A stretch of DNA of 64,000 nucleotides from Streptomyces wedmorensis (GTDB lineage Bacteria; Actinomycetota; Actinomycetes; Streptomycetales; Streptomycetaceae), in NCBI RefSeq assembly GCF_000716445.1, contig NZ_JNWK01000030.1:1-64000 (forward strand), in the 5' to 3' direction. Below, one piece after another: positions 16,238-25,138 of this stretch. Numbering within the stretch: the stretch's first letter is position 1; every line of letters starts with the position of its first letter. Under the pieces are notes generated by a model. It made no database searches. It worked only from the letters and a program-made list of their open reading frames with translations, and was not told the DNA's origin. The position numbers and the translations under genes are program-made.

Positions 16238-17107
16238 ATGCCCGGCATGAAGGATCGCTGGGAAGAGCGCACGCAGGTGCCGCTGCTTGTGCTGGCCGTG
16301 GCGTTCGGCATCGCGTACGCCGTGCCGATCGTCGCTCCCGGCGCCGACCCGTGGGTGCACCGGCTGTGCACCCACGTCGAGTGGGGCGTGTGGGCCGCCT
16401 TCGCCCTCGACTACCTGGTCCGTCTCGCGATCGCCCCGGCCCGGTGGCCCTTCATCCGCTCCCACCCCGTCGATCTGCTCGCGGTCCTGCTGCCGATGGT
16501 GCAGCCGCTGCGACTGCTCCGGGTCGTGTCCACGCTCCTCCTGGTCGGCCGGCGGGCCCGGATGGCCCCGCAGATAACGCTCACCACCTATGTGGCGGGC
16601 GCGGTGGTCGGGCTGATGATGTTCGGCTCACTCGCCGTGCTGCACGTGGAACGGGACGCCCCGGACGGCAACATCAAGACGCTCGGGGACGCGGTCTGGT
16701 GGTCGTTCACCACGATGACCACGGTCGGGTACGGCGACCACGCCCCGACCACCGGCCTCGGCCGGGTCCTCGCGGTGGGCCTGATGCTCTCGGGCATCGC
16801 CCTGCTCGGTGTCGTCACGGCCAACATCGCCGCCTGGTTCATCTCCCGCTTCGACCGGGACGACGCCGTGGAACGCCGGCAGACCGAGCTCCTGGAGGCA
16901 CTGACGCTGGAGGTCCGCCAGCTGCGTGCGGAGGTGGCCAGGCTCTCGGATCCGGTGCGGGCGCCCGCACCGGATCCCTCCCACGACGTCCCCGCGCAGG
17001 ACCTTCCCGCGCAGGATGCCCCCGCCCACGACGTCCCCGTGCGGGACTCCCAGGCGCAGGGCTCGCCCGCCCAGGGCCTCCCCGCGTCTACCGCTCCCAG
17101 ATCTTGA
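16238..17107 (+). CDS. potassium channel family protein (ion transport, one pore)
   Basis: 289 residues with several transmembrane helices and a pore carrying FTTMTTVGYGDHAPTT. TVGYGD is the potassium selectivity filter. A charged segment LRLLRVVSTLLLVGRRARM before the pore resembles a voltage-sensor-like S4. After the last helix is a short coiled coil (VERRQTELLEALTLEVRQLRAEVARL), likely for tetramer assembly. A low-complexity tail of PAQD/PAHD repeats follows. Start ATG 16238 or 16247 cannot be separated; neither has a clear ribosome site. The last 20 bases overlap the convergent I36 gene. Confidence 0.85.
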   Translation: MPGMKDRWEERTQVPLLVLAVAFGIAYAVPIVAPGADPWVHRLCTHVEWGVWAAFALDYLVRLAIAPARWPFIRSHPVDLLAVLLPMVQPLRLLRVVSTLLLVGRRARMAPQITLTTYVAGAVVGLMMFGSLAVLHVERDAPDGNIKTLGDAVWWSFTTMTTVGYGDHAPTTGLGRVLAVGLMLSGIALLGVVTANIAAWFISRFDRDDAVERRQTELLEALTLEVRQLRAEVARLSDPVRAPAPDPSHDVPAQDLPAQDAPAHDVPVRDSQAQGSPAQGLPASTAPRS

Positions 17108-17552
17108 ACGCTCTGACCTCGTAGGGCGCCTGCGGGACCCAGGTGCCGCGGCCCGGGTAGGTCTCGAACTCCCCCGCCTCCGCGCACTCGGCGGACTGGT
17201 AGGTGGTGACCGGCCGGCCCGTGCGGTTCGCCAGGGACTGGGCCGAGGTGCCCGGCGGCAGGGCGACGCAGCTGTCGATGTCCGTGGTGGCCAGTTCGTG
17301 GGTCCGCGCCTTGCCCTTGAAGTCGGGCTTGGACCAGAGGCAGAGCCGGCCCGGTCCGCAGGCCCCCAGAAGGGTCCCGGCCGGCGCCGAGGCCGCTGAG
17401 GCCGTCGAAGCCGCCGGGCCCGTCCGGGCCGCCGAAGCCACCTGGGACGCCCGGGCCGCCGGGCCCGCATGGGCCGCCGGGGTCGCCAGGAGGGTGGTCG
17501 TGGCGGTGGCGGTCAGGACGGCCGCCGCGGCGAGAAGAGTCTTTGTGTACAT
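17088..17552 (-). CDS. secreted peptidase inhibitor I36-like protein
   Basis: 154 residues from ATG 17552 (MYTKTLLAAAAVLTATATT), which has GGGGG 9 bases upstream. There is a clear signal peptide ending near TPAAHA. The C-terminal half, CGPGRLCLWSKPDFKGKART through VRAFKIWER, has the beta/gamma-crystallin-like pattern of the Streptomyces metalloprotease inhibitor family I36, with four cysteines. It would act outside the cell. Its stop lies inside the 3' end of the convergent potassium channel gene. Confidence 0.7.
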   Translation of the reverse strand: MYTKTLLAAAAVLTATATTTLLATPAAHAGPAARASQVASAARTGPAASTASAASAPAGTLLGACGPGRLCLWSKPDFKGKARTHELATTDIDSCVALPPGTSAQSLANRTGRPVTTYQSAECAEAGEFETYPGRGTWVPQAPYEVRAFKIWER

Positions 17553-17622
17553 GCTGATGAACCCCCGTTTCGTCACTCTCTGTAATCGCGATCATGACGG
17601 AGGTGCCCTCGGCGACGGAAGA

Positions 17623-17659
17623 GGGGCCGCCCCCGTTCACGCGAACGGGTGACGGCCCC
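17623..17659 (-). terminator. hairpin downstream of the MFS gene
   Basis: Outer arms GGGGCCG (17623-17629) and CGGCCCC (17653-17659) enclose an inner CCGTTC/GAACGG stem. It lies 22 nt past the MFS stop and probably terminates it. Confidence 0.6.
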
Positions 17660-17680
17660 CTACGGGAACCCTGAGGGGCG

Positions 17681-19303
17681 TCAGATGTGACCGCCCATGC
17701 CGCCCGCCTCCGCGTTCTCGCCGCGCTTGGTGAGCGTGGCGACGAGGGCCGCGACGACGGCGACCCCGCCTGCGACGGTGAAGGCCAGGCCCATGCCGTC
17801 GAGGAAGGTGTCGTGGATGACTCCGGAGATCTTGTCGAAGAGGTCGGGGGTCATCCCCGGCGCCTTCGCCAGCTCCGGCGGGGCCATGCCGAACTCGGCC
17901 GCCTGCTCCAGGCGCGGGTCGGCCGGGACCGGGATGCCGGCCTCCTTCCAGTTCTCCGCGAAGGCGCCGGAGACCTTGGAGGACATGACGGCGCCGAGCA
18001 CCGCCGTGCCGAGCGCGCCGCCGACCTGCATCGCGGCCTGCTGCAGACCGCCGGCGACGCCGGACAGCTCCAGCGGCGCGTTGCCCACGATGACCTCGGT
18101 GGCGCCGACCATGACCGGGGCGAGGCCCAGGCCGAGCAGGGCGAACCAGAGGGACATGGCGAACGTGCCGGTACCCGGCGAGAGCGTGATCATGCCGAAC
18201 ATCGCGACGGCCGTGCAGACCATGCCGCCGACCAACGGCACGCGCGGGCCGAACTTGGTGATCAGCGCGCCGGCCAGCGGCGAGGAGACGATCATCATCG
18301 CGGTCAGCGGCAGCAGGTGCAGACCGCTGTCGACCGGGCTGAGCCCCTTCACGCCCTGGAGGTAGAAGGTCACGAAGAACAGGCCGCCCATGAAGGCGAA
18401 GGCCATCAGGACCATCAGGACGACACCGGCCGACAGCGGCACGGAGCGGAACATGCCCAGCGGGATCAGCGGCTCCTTGACCTTCGTCTCCCAGAAGGCG
18501 AACAGCGCGAACAGGACCAGCGCGCCGATCAGGCAGCCCCAGGTCTTGCCGCTGGTCCAGCCCCAGGACTCGCCGGCCTTGATGAGGCTCCAGACGAGCG
18601 AGGCCATGGCGCCGGAGAGCAGCAGGATGCCGACGACGTCGAAGGAACGCGGCGCGTTCTCGGCGCGGTGGTCCTTGAGGATGAGCAGGCCGAGGACGAG
18701 CGCGACGACGCCGACAGGCACGTTGACGAAGAAGACGGACTGCCAGCTGACGTGCTCGACGAGCAGGCCGCCGACGATCGGGCCGCCGGCCGTGGAGGCA
18801 CCGATGACCATGCCCCAGATGCCGATCGCCATGTTCAGCTTCTCGGCCGGGAAGGTGGCGCGCAGCAGGCCGAGCGCGGCCGGCATCAGCAGGGCGCCGA
18901 AGAGGCCCTGCAGGACGCGGAAGGCGATCACGGCCCCGATCGAGTCGGAGAGGCCGATCGCGCCGGAGGCGGCGGCGAAGCCGGCGATGCCGATGAGGAA
19001 GGTCTGCCGGTGGCCGAAGCGGTCGCCGAGCTTGCCCGCTGTGATCAGGGCGACGGCGAGCGCGAGCAGGTAGCCGTTGGTGATCCATTGGACCTGGGCG
19101 AGCGTGGCGCCGAGGTCGGTCTTGATGGCGGGGTTGGCGATGGCGACGATCGTGCCGTCGAGCGCCACCATCATCACGCCCACGGCGACGCCGAACAGGG
19201 TCAGCCACGGGTGGCCGCGCAGTCCCTTCGCCGGGACCGGGACGGGTTCCCGGACGCCCCCCTGACCCTGCGGGGTCTTTTCCACGGTGGTCTGACTAGT
19301 CAT
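17681..19303 (-). CDS. MFS drug exporter, DHA2 (EmrB/QacA) 14-TM family
   Basis: 540 residues from ATG 19303. It has about 14 hydrophobic segments. VGVMMVALDGTIVAIANPAIKTDLGA is motif D1, ITAGKLGDRFGHRQTFLIG is motif A, and GLGLAPVMVGATEVIVGNAP with GVAGGLQQAAMQVGGALG is typical of the DHA2 group. It is a proton-coupled multidrug or antibiotic exporter in the cytoplasmic membrane. It is divergent from a TetR gene, and the shared intergenic region holds TGACA-type half sites. Drug export controlled by the neighbouring TetR is therefore likely. The substrate is unknown. Confidence 0.9.
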   Translation of the reverse strand: MTSQTTVEKTPQGQGGVREPVPVPAKGLRGHPWLTLFGVAVGVMMVALDGTIVAIANPAIKTDLGATLAQVQWITNGYLLALAVALITAGKLGDRFGHRQTFLIGIAGFAAASGAIGLSDSIGAVIAFRVLQGLFGALLMPAALGLLRATFPAEKLNMAIGIWGMVIGASTAGGPIVGGLLVEHVSWQSVFFVNVPVGVVALVLGLLILKDHRAENAPRSFDVVGILLLSGAMASLVWSLIKAGESWGWTSGKTWGCLIGALVLFALFAFWETKVKEPLIPLGMFRSVPLSAGVVLMVLMAFAFMGGLFFVTFYLQGVKGLSPVDSGLHLLPLTAMMIVSSPLAGALITKFGPRVPLVGGMVCTAVAMFGMITLSPGTGTFAMSLWFALLGLGLAPVMVGATEVIVGNAPLELSGVAGGLQQAAMQVGGALGTAVLGAVMSSKVSGAFAENWKEAGIPVPADPRLEQAAEFGMAPPELAKAPGMTPDLFDKISGVIHDTFLDGMGLAFTVAGGVAVVAALVATLTKRGENAEAGGMGGHI

Positions 19304-19317
19304 GCGAACGAGGCTAA

Positions 19318-19366
19318 TGACAGTCACTGACAATTGACAAAGTGATTCACGCGTCGGTAACTGTCA
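19318..19366. promoter_or_regulatory. divergent promoter/operator of MFS and TetR genes
   Basis: TGACAGT (19318-19324) and its inverse ACTGTCA (19360-19366) flank two more TGACA repeats. TTGACA at 19334-19339 could be a -35 box toward the TetR gene. The half sites are candidate TetR operators covering both promoters. Confidence 0.55.
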
Positions 19367-19420
19367 CGTAGCTCACAGGTACCCTGAGCCGTACGGAACG
19401 CGGGAGAAGAGGACCTTGAC

Positions 19421-20080
19421 TTGACCGTGCCCGGCCTGCGCGAACGGAAGAAGCAGCGCACACGAGACGCGCTGATCCGGGTGGCCCTGGAGCGCTTCAC
19501 GGACCAGGGGTACGAGGGGACCACCGTCGACGAGATCGTCGAGGAGGTCGAGGTCTCCCAGCGCACCTTCTTCCGGTACTTCTCCTCGAAGGAGGAGGTC
19601 GCCTTCGCCGTCCAGCAGATGGTGGAGGAGCGTTTCGTCCGCACCCTCGGGGAGCGGCCGCCGGACGAGGGCCCGTTCGACGCGATGCGCAACGCCGTGC
19701 TCGGATCCTGGGACTCCATCGGCGACGCGATCACCGAGGTCGTGCCGGTCGAGCTGTACCTGCGCACCTTCCGGATGATCGAGTCGACGCCCGCGCTGCT
19801 CGCCGTGCACCTGCGCCGGTCCACGGAGATGGAGGAGACGATCTCCCGGATCATCGCCGACCGCGAGGGCCTCGACGTCGACGAGGACCCGCGCCCCCGG
19901 ATCGCGGTGGCGGCCTTCAGCGGTGTCATGCGGGTGACCGGGCAGCTGTGGGGCCGGGGCACCGACCAGAGCCTGGACGCCATCCGCGCCCTCACCGAGC
20001 AGTACCTCGACCAGCTCGGCCCGGCGCTGGCCCCGCGCTGGCGCGGCCCGGACGGCGAGGGGCCCGGCGCGGCACCGTAA
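19421..20080 (+). CDS. TetR-family regulator of the adjacent MFS exporter
   Basis: About 219 residues. The N-terminal HTH runs through LRERKKQRTRDALIRVALERFTDQGY, TTVDEIVEEVEVSQRTFFRYFSSKEEV, the standard TetR DNA-binding domain with recognition helix QRTFFRYF. The C-terminal part (YLRTFRMIESTPALLAVHL) resembles the MftR-type ligand domain. The start is TTG 19421 with GAGGA 7 bases upstream; GTG 19427 is an alternative. It is divergent from the MFS gene and probably represses it until ligand binds. Confidence 0.85.
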   Translation: MTVPGLRERKKQRTRDALIRVALERFTDQGYEGTTVDEIVEEVEVSQRTFFRYFSSKEEVAFAVQQMVEERFVRTLGERPPDEGPFDAMRNAVLGSWDSIGDAITEVVPVELYLRTFRMIESTPALLAVHLRRSTEMEETISRIIADREGLDVDEDPRPRIAVAAFSGVMRVTGQLWGRGTDQSLDAIRALTEQYLDQLGPALAPRWRGPDGEGPGAAP

Positions 20081-20121
20081 GCGCGAAGGCCCGGCGGCCC
20101 GGACGGCGAGAAGCGAGACCA

Positions 20122-20259
20122 CCCGGCGGCCCCGACCGTGAGAAGTGACACCGCCCCGGCGCCCGCGACGGCGAGAGTCCCGGCGCCGCACCGCAGGCGC
20201 AAGGGCCCGGCGGCCCCGACCGTGAGAAGTGACACCGCCCCGGCGCCCGTGACGGCGAG
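20122..20259. repeat. 54-bp direct repeat with 84-bp period
   Basis: Bases 20122-20175 recur at 20206-20259 with about one change. The unit runs from CCCGGCGGCCCCGACCGTG to GACGGCGAG. It lies between the TetR gene and the first DUF1023 hydrolase. No gene is seen here. Confidence 0.75.
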
Positions 20260-20304
20260 GGGGCCCGCCCGCCGCGTCACGTTCGCCCCGTAGGGTGGCG
20301 CCCC

Positions 20305-21519
20305 GTGACCTCAGCCGATGCCTCTCCCAGCCTGACCGTCGTGCGCGCCCTGCTCGCGCTGGGCGTGGTGTTCGTGCTCCTCGCGACCACCGGGTGGACG
20401 ACGATCCGGCACCGGCCGGTGCCGGGGCCGTCGCGGGGGGCCGCGCTCACCGCCTGGGCACACGACCGGATCGACCACCGTCCGCTGCCCGACCCGGCCA
20501 CCACACCCGCGCGTGCCGTCGCCGCGTTCTTCGCCGGACTCGGCACCGCGCGCGGAGCGCAGCTCGCCGAGCGGCACCCGCTCGTCGTCGGCAACCTCAA
20601 CGGCGCCCCGGTCGCCCTGCGCTACCGCGCCAACCGGATCACGCTCGGCCGGGCGCTCGCCACCGAGCGGGCCAGGATCGACGACGCCCGGCTCTCGGCG
20701 GAGGGCCGGCACGAGGCGCGCCGCCGGGTCGACCGCTTCGCGTCCCTGATGAGGCCGGACCGCCAGATCCTGGCCTTCGACCCGACCGGAACGGGACGGA
20801 CCGCGGAGGTCCTCGGCGACCTGGAGCGGGCCCGGCGCGTCTCGGTGGTCGTGCCCGGCGTCGACACCAACCTCCTCACGTTCCAGAAGACCCGCGGCCG
20901 GTACGGGGCCCCGGAGGGCATGGCCAGCGCCCTCTACGCCGCCGAACGGGAGGCCGCGCCCCGCACCCGGGTCGCCGTGATCGCCTGGGCCGACTACACG
21001 GCACCCGCCGTGGTGGGCGTCGACGCGGTGACGGGCCGGCTGGCCGAGGCCGGGGCCGTACGGCTCGTGGAGCTGACCGGGGCCCTGCCGGGGGACGCGC
21101 GCGTGGCGCTGTTCTGCCACAGCTACGGCTCCGTGCTGTGCGGGGTCGCCGCGCCCCGGCTGCCGGCCCGGGTGACGGACCTGGCCGTGGCCGGGAGCCC
21201 CGGCATGCGGGTGCGGACCGCGGCCGAACTCTCCACCCACGCGCGCGTGTGGGCGATGCGGGACGCCGACGACTGGATCGCCGACGTGCCGCACCTGGAG
21301 CTGGGCGGGGTGGGGCACGGCGCCGATCCGGTGGCTCCGGAGTTCGGGGCGCGACTGCTCTCGGCGGACGGGGCAGGCGGTCACAGTGGCTATTTCGAGC
21401 CGGGCACCGAGAGCCTCGGGAACTTCGCCGCCATAGGGGTCGGCGCCTTCCCGAGCCTCGTCTGCGCACGTGCCGACAGCGCTTGCCACGACGGAATATC
21501 CGGCGCGGAAGGGCCCTGA
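20305..21519 (+). CDS. membrane-anchored alpha/beta hydrolase (DUF1023)
   Basis: 404 residues from GTG 20305. An N-terminal hydrophobic helix (VVRALLALGVVFVLLATTGW) suggests membrane anchoring with the catalytic part outside. The DUF1023 alpha/beta hydrolase core shows the nucleophile elbow ALFCHSYGSVLCG, VVVPGVDTN and GHSGYFEPGTESL, whose His probably completes the triad. The Asp is likely in MRDADDW. It is a paralogue of the hydrolase at 25304 over its full length. The substrate is unknown. Confidence 0.8.
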   Translation: MTSADASPSLTVVRALLALGVVFVLLATTGWTTIRHRPVPGPSRGAALTAWAHDRIDHRPLPDPATTPARAVAAFFAGLGTARGAQLAERHPLVVGNLNGAPVALRYRANRITLGRALATERARIDDARLSAEGRHEARRRVDRFASLMRPDRQILAFDPTGTGRTAEVLGDLERARRVSVVVPGVDTNLLTFQKTRGRYGAPEGMASALYAAEREAAPRTRVAVIAWADYTAPAVVGVDAVTGRLAEAGAVRLVELTGALPGDARVALFCHSYGSVLCGVAAPRLPARVTDLAVAGSPGMRVRTAAELSTHARVWAMRDADDWIADVPHLELGGVGHGADPVAPEFGARLLSADGAGGHSGYFEPGTESLGNFAAIGVGAFPSLVCARADSACHDGISGAEGP

Positions 21520-21593
21520 CGCGCGTAGATCCCGCGATTTCCGGACCTTTCACAGGGGCGACGCAGCGGCACGCGCCGCTTACGATGAGGCGT

Positions 21594-22637
21594 ATGGGTG
21601 ATGTGCTGGCCGGAAATCATGCCACCTGGGAGTTCGAGAGCGACGCCCTCCTCATCCGTTTCGATCGGGGGAACCGCACGCCGAAGCTCCTCAGTGTGCT
21701 GCGCGAACGACGAGTACCGCACGAGGCGTTGGCGTCCGTGACGCTCACGCCCGGCAAGCGGGGCACCGTGGTCCTGCACGCCGTGCCGAGACCGGGCGCC
21801 GATCCGCTGATGGAAGCGGCTGCGGGACAGCTCAAGGAGGCCTGCGACCCGTACCGGCTCGTGCTGCCGGCGGACCGCGAGACGCTCGCCGAGTACTACC
21901 GGGACGAGCTGCGGGCGCGCCTCCCGGCGGACGCCATGGGCCCGGTGGACACCGGGGCCGCCGTCGGCCCGGTCGGCGCCCTCGGCCCGGTCGGCGCCAT
22001 GGGCTCGGTCGGCGCCCTCGGCTCGATCGACTCGCCGGACGTGACGGACGTCGGGGCGGCGGGGGCCCCGGCGCACGTCGACAGCGTCCTGACGGCTCCG
22101 ACGCCCGTCGACCGCTTCCTGGTGGCGCCGCCGCAGGGGCCGCAGTCCTTCAAGACGTACGACGGGAGGGCGAGCTTCGACGGCGTCTCGGAGGTCTCGT
22201 TCCGCTGGTCCTGGACGGGGGCGTCCACCGAGAAGTGGAAGGCGGGCGACCAGACCTTCTCGGTACGGGACCTCTGCGGGGTGGAGTGGCGCTCCCCCGA
22301 GGTCCTCGACGGATACCTGCGCCTGGTGCCCCGGGGCGGCGCGCCGCGCCCTCCGCAGCCGGACCTGGACCCGGCGTCCGTGGTCTTCGGCCTCGGCTAC
22401 GGGCCGGTGCACCTGTCGCTTCCCTTCGCCGCGGCGGTCCTCGCCGCGATCCGGGGCCGGGCCGCGGATCGCGTACCCGTCCACGCCGCGGCTCCGGCCG
22501 GGATGCGGGACGGTGCGAGCCGCGACCCCGGGGCGGTCGCGGAGAGGATCCGGCACCTGGGCGAGCTGCACCAGGCGGGGCTCGTGACCGACGCGGAGTT
22601 CTCGGCGAAGAAGGCGGAGCTCCTCGCGGAGCTGTGA
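21594..22637 (+). CDS. DUF4429 protein with C-terminal SHOCT-like segment
   Basis: 347 residues from ATG 21594; ATG 21585 (three codons earlier) is also possible. Two similar halves, TWEFESDALLIRFDRGN...LRERRVPHEALASVTLTPGKRG and FDGVSEVSFRWSWTG...FSVRDLCGVEWRSPEVLDGYLRLV, match the duplicated DUF4429 domain. A hexapeptide-like PVGALG/SVGALG linker joins them. The end, IRHLGELHQAGLVTDAEFSAKKAELLAEL, is a SHOCT motif, a short domain linked with oligomerisation. It is probably cytoplasmic. The role is unknown. Confidence 0.8.
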   Translation: MGDVLAGNHATWEFESDALLIRFDRGNRTPKLLSVLRERRVPHEALASVTLTPGKRGTVVLHAVPRPGADPLMEAAAGQLKEACDPYRLVLPADRETLAEYYRDELRARLPADAMGPVDTGAAVGPVGALGPVGAMGSVGALGSIDSPDVTDVGAAGAPAHVDSVLTAPTPVDRFLVAPPQGPQSFKTYDGRASFDGVSEVSFRWSWTGASTEKWKAGDQTFSVRDLCGVEWRSPEVLDGYLRLVPRGGAPRPPQPDLDPASVVFGLGYGPVHLSLPFAAAVLAAIRGRAADRVPVHAAAPAGMRDGASRDPGAVAERIRHLGELHQAGLVTDAEFSAKKAELLAEL

Positions 22638-22653
22638 CGGGGCCGCGCGGGAA

Positions 22654-22712
22654 ACCGGGACCGGGACGCCCGGAGGACCGGGACCGGGACGCCCGGAGGA
22701 CCGGGACCGGGA
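22654..22712. repeat. 23-bp tandem repeat
   Basis: Two full copies of ACCGGGACCGGGACGCCCGGAGG-type units (22654-22676, 22677-22699) and a partial third, between DUF4429 and the histidine kinase control region. Confidence 0.7.
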
Positions 22713-22729
22713 TGCGGCCCGCGGCCGGT

Positions 22730-22772
22730 GTCATACCCCGGTATCAGGACCGGGCCCGGTCCCCGGTATGAC
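22730..22772. promoter_or_regulatory. dyad-symmetric candidate operator upstream of the NarL-type kinase
   Basis: Outer arms GTCATACC (22730-22737) and GGTATGAC (22765-22772) enclose a perfect 16-bp palindrome GGACCGGGCCCGGTCC (22746-22761). It contains TACCCCGGTATCAG (22734-22747), which recurs exactly at 25191-25204. It ends 37 nt before the kinase start. Confidence 0.6.
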
Positions 22773-22809
22773 GCCGGGGGCCGGGGCCGCTGCCTACCCT
22801 GAGCGGGTC

Positions 22810-24303
22810 ATGGCTACCGAATCGCGGCCCGAGCCGCCCACCGACGACCGGCCCGAGACGCGCACCGACCGCGGTGCCGAGCCCGCCACCGACCACCAGC
22901 CCGAGCCAACCGCCGACCACAGGCCCGAGGCGCCGACCGACCCCAGCCCCGAGCCGACCGCCGACGACCGGCGGTCCGGCCGGCCCACCGGCGGCCGTCG
23001 GCGGCGGATCCGGCAGCTCGGTGCCCGGACGAGCGACGTGTTCCAGGGGCTGGGGTCGGCGCTGACGACGCCGGCGACGCCGGGGGCCCCGTTGCTGGCG
23101 GACGCGTCGTCGCGGTGGGTGCGGCTGCTGCCGTACGTCGTCGCGCTCGCGTTCGTGGCGGCGCTGCTTCCGTCCACGGTCGTGCTGTTGATCGGGGACT
23201 ACCACGTCAACGGGGCCCTCGCGGGGGCGCTCGGCACCGCGCAGACGCTGCCGCTGCTGCTGGCCGTGGCCCGGCCGCTGCAGGCCTGGTGGATCGTCTT
23301 CGTCGCGGACGTGCTGGGCGCGCTGGTGCTGCTGGGTGCGGAGGGCGGGCGGGCGGACTACTGGCCGTGGCCGCCCACGGTCCTGGTGGGCTACTGCGCG
23401 TTGATGGTGGCGCTCGGCCTGCGCGAGTCACGCCGGGCGCTGTTCGGGGTCTGGCTCGCCACCGGTGTGGCGGGGTACGTCCTGGAGGCGTTCCGGCCGG
23501 CCGGGTACACGAGCATCCACACCCTGCTGCTGGTCCTGAGCGGGGTGCTGCTGCTCCTGACGTCGGCGGTACGAGCCCGGGGCGACGCGCAGCGGCGGCT
23601 CGTGGAGCAGGAGACGATCAGCGAGGCGGAGCGGGCCCGCCGCACGCTCCTGGAGGAGCGGGCGAGGATCGCGCGCGAGTTGCACGACGTGGTGGCCCAC
23701 CACATGTCGGTGATCACCGTGCAGGCCGACTCGGCCCCGTACCGGATTCCGGAGCTTCCGGAGGCGGCCCGCGAGGAGTTCACGTCGATCGCGGCGAGCG
23801 CGCGCGAGTCGCTGGCGGAGATGCGGCGGCTGCTGTCCGTGCTGCGCAGTGACGGCAGTGAGGGCGAGCGGGCGCCGCAGCCGGGCCTGGACCGGGTGCA
23901 GCAGCTGGTCGAGGCGACGGTGCGGGCCGGGGTGCCGGCCGAGCTGCGGCTCGCCGCCGACCTCGGGGACGTACCGCAGGCGGTCGACCTGTCGGCGTAC
24001 CGGATCGTGCAGGAGGCGCTGGCCAACGTCGTCCGGCACGCGCCGGGGGCGTCCACCCGGGTGTCGGTCCGGGCGGACGACGGATGGCTGACGGTCCTCG
24101 TCGTCAACGGGCCCGCGACGGAGCCGGGTTCCGCGGTGGAGCGCGGCGCGGCGGGCACCGGGCACGGGCTCGTCGGCATGCGGGAGCGCGTACGGTTGAC
24201 GGGCGGCTCGCTCGACACCGGGCCGCTGCCGGACGGCGGTTTCCGGGTGGCCGCCCGGCTGCCCCTGGCGCCGGACCCGGCCCCGCCCGCGGACCCGGCC
24301 TGA
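22810..24303 (+). CDS. NarL-type sensor histidine kinase (HisKA_3)
   Basis: 497 residues. A disordered N-terminus of about 60 residues has PTDDRPE/PTADHRPE repeats. Then come about five hydrophobic helices (VRLLPYVVALAFVAALLPS to TLLLVLSGVLLLLTS). A HisKA_3 dimerisation region follows with RIARELHDVVAHHMSVI (His is the phosphoacceptor). The ATPase domain has AYRIVQEALANVVRHA and TGHGLVGMRERVRLTGG. It senses an envelope or membrane signal and phosphorylates the response regulator 49 bases downstream. ATG 22810 was chosen over an earlier start that would run into the dyad region. Confidence 0.9.
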   Translation: MATESRPEPPTDDRPETRTDRGAEPATDHQPEPTADHRPEAPTDPSPEPTADDRRSGRPTGGRRRRIRQLGARTSDVFQGLGSALTTPATPGAPLLADASSRWVRLLPYVVALAFVAALLPSTVVLLIGDYHVNGALAGALGTAQTLPLLLAVARPLQAWWIVFVADVLGALVLLGAEGGRADYWPWPPTVLVGYCALMVALGLRESRRALFGVWLATGVAGYVLEAFRPAGYTSIHTLLLVLSGVLLLLTSAVRARGDAQRRLVEQETISEAERARRTLLEERARIARELHDVVAHHMSVITVQADSAPYRIPELPEAAREEFTSIAASARESLAEMRRLLSVLRSDGSEGERAPQPGLDRVQQLVEATVRAGVPAELRLAADLGDVPQAVDLSAYRIVQEALANVVRHAPGASTRVSVRADDGWLTVLVVNGPATEPGSAVERGAAGTGHGLVGMRERVRLTGGSLDTGPLPDGGFRVAARLPLAPDPAPPADPA

Positions 24304-24352
24304 TCGGCGCACGCCGCGGGCCGGTGCCCGCCACGACCCCGGAGGACCCCGA

Positions 24353-25033
24353 GTGACCATCCGCGTGATCATCGTCGACGACCAGGCCATGGTGCGGGCC
24401 GGTTTCGCCGCGCTGCTCGCCGCCCAGCCCGACATCGACGTGGTCGGCGAGGCCCCGGACGGCCGCCAGGGCGTGGAGGTGGCCCGGTCGACGCACCCGG
24501 ACGTGGTCCTGATGGACGTGCGGATGCCGGAGCTGGACGGGCTCGCGGCGGCGCGGGAGATCCTGCACCCGCCGGCCGGCGTCGTCCACCGGCCGAAGGT
24601 GCTGATGCTGACCACCTTCGACGTCGACGACTACGTGTACGAGGCGCTGCGGGCCGGCGCGTCCGGCTTCCTCCTGAAGGACGCGCCGCCCGCCGATCTC
24701 ATCGCGGCGGTACGGGTGGTGGCGGCCGGCGAGGCGCTGCTCGCCCCCTCGGTGACCCGTCGCCTCATCGCCGACTTCGCCGCGTCCCGCCCGGCGCCGC
24801 GCCGCGACACCACCGCGTTGCGTCTGAACGGGCTCACCCCGCGTGAGACCGAGGTCCTGGAGCTGATCGCCCGGGGCCTGTCCAACCAGGAGATCGCGGA
24901 CCATCTGGTGCTCGCCGAGCAGACGGTGAAGACCCACATCGGGCGCGTCCTCGCCAAGCTGGACCTCCGCGACCGGGCGCAGGCGGTGGTCTTCGCGTAC
25001 GAGTCGGGCCTGGTGACCCCGGGCGCGAGCTGA
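24353..25033 (+). CDS. NarL/LuxR-type response regulator
   Basis: 226 residues from GTG 24353, with GGAGGA upstream. The receiver domain has the acidic pair DD at residues 9-10, phosphoacceptor Asp55 (VVLMDVRMPELDG), TTFD and the Lys in FLLKDAP. A LuxR HTH follows: LTPRETEVLELIARGLSNQEIADHLVLAEQTVKTHI. It is the partner of the kinase just upstream. The motif TACCCCGGTATCAG in front of the kinase and again before the hydrolase operon is a candidate binding site for it. Confidence 0.93.
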   Translation: MTIRVIIVDDQAMVRAGFAALLAAQPDIDVVGEAPDGRQGVEVARSTHPDVVLMDVRMPELDGLAAAREILHPPAGVVHRPKVLMLTTFDVDDYVYEALRAGASGFLLKDAPPADLIAAVRVVAAGEALLAPSVTRRLIADFAASRPAPRRDTTALRLNGLTPRETEVLELIARGLSNQEIADHLVLAEQTVKTHIGRVLAKLDLRDRAQAVVFAYESGLVTPGAS

Positions 25034-25096
25034 GCGGCCGCGGCTCGTCACACCCGCGCCATCGCCCTGCCCGTCACCCGGCACCCGTCACCCGTC

Positions 25097-25138
25097 ACCG
25101 AGCACCCGGCACCGAGCACCCGGCACCGAGCACCCGGC
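25097..25138. repeat. 14-bp tandem repeat
   Basis: Three exact copies of ACCGAGCACCCGGC, inside a longer stretch of GTCACCC/GGCACCC repeats (about 25070-25147) between the response regulator and the hydrolase operon. Confidence 0.8.

Noticed and set aside
20295..22637. 780-codon frame joining the hydrolase region to DUF4429
   Set aside because: The first half is an off-frame shadow of the hydrolase at 20305. The DUF4429 start at 21594 is well supported.
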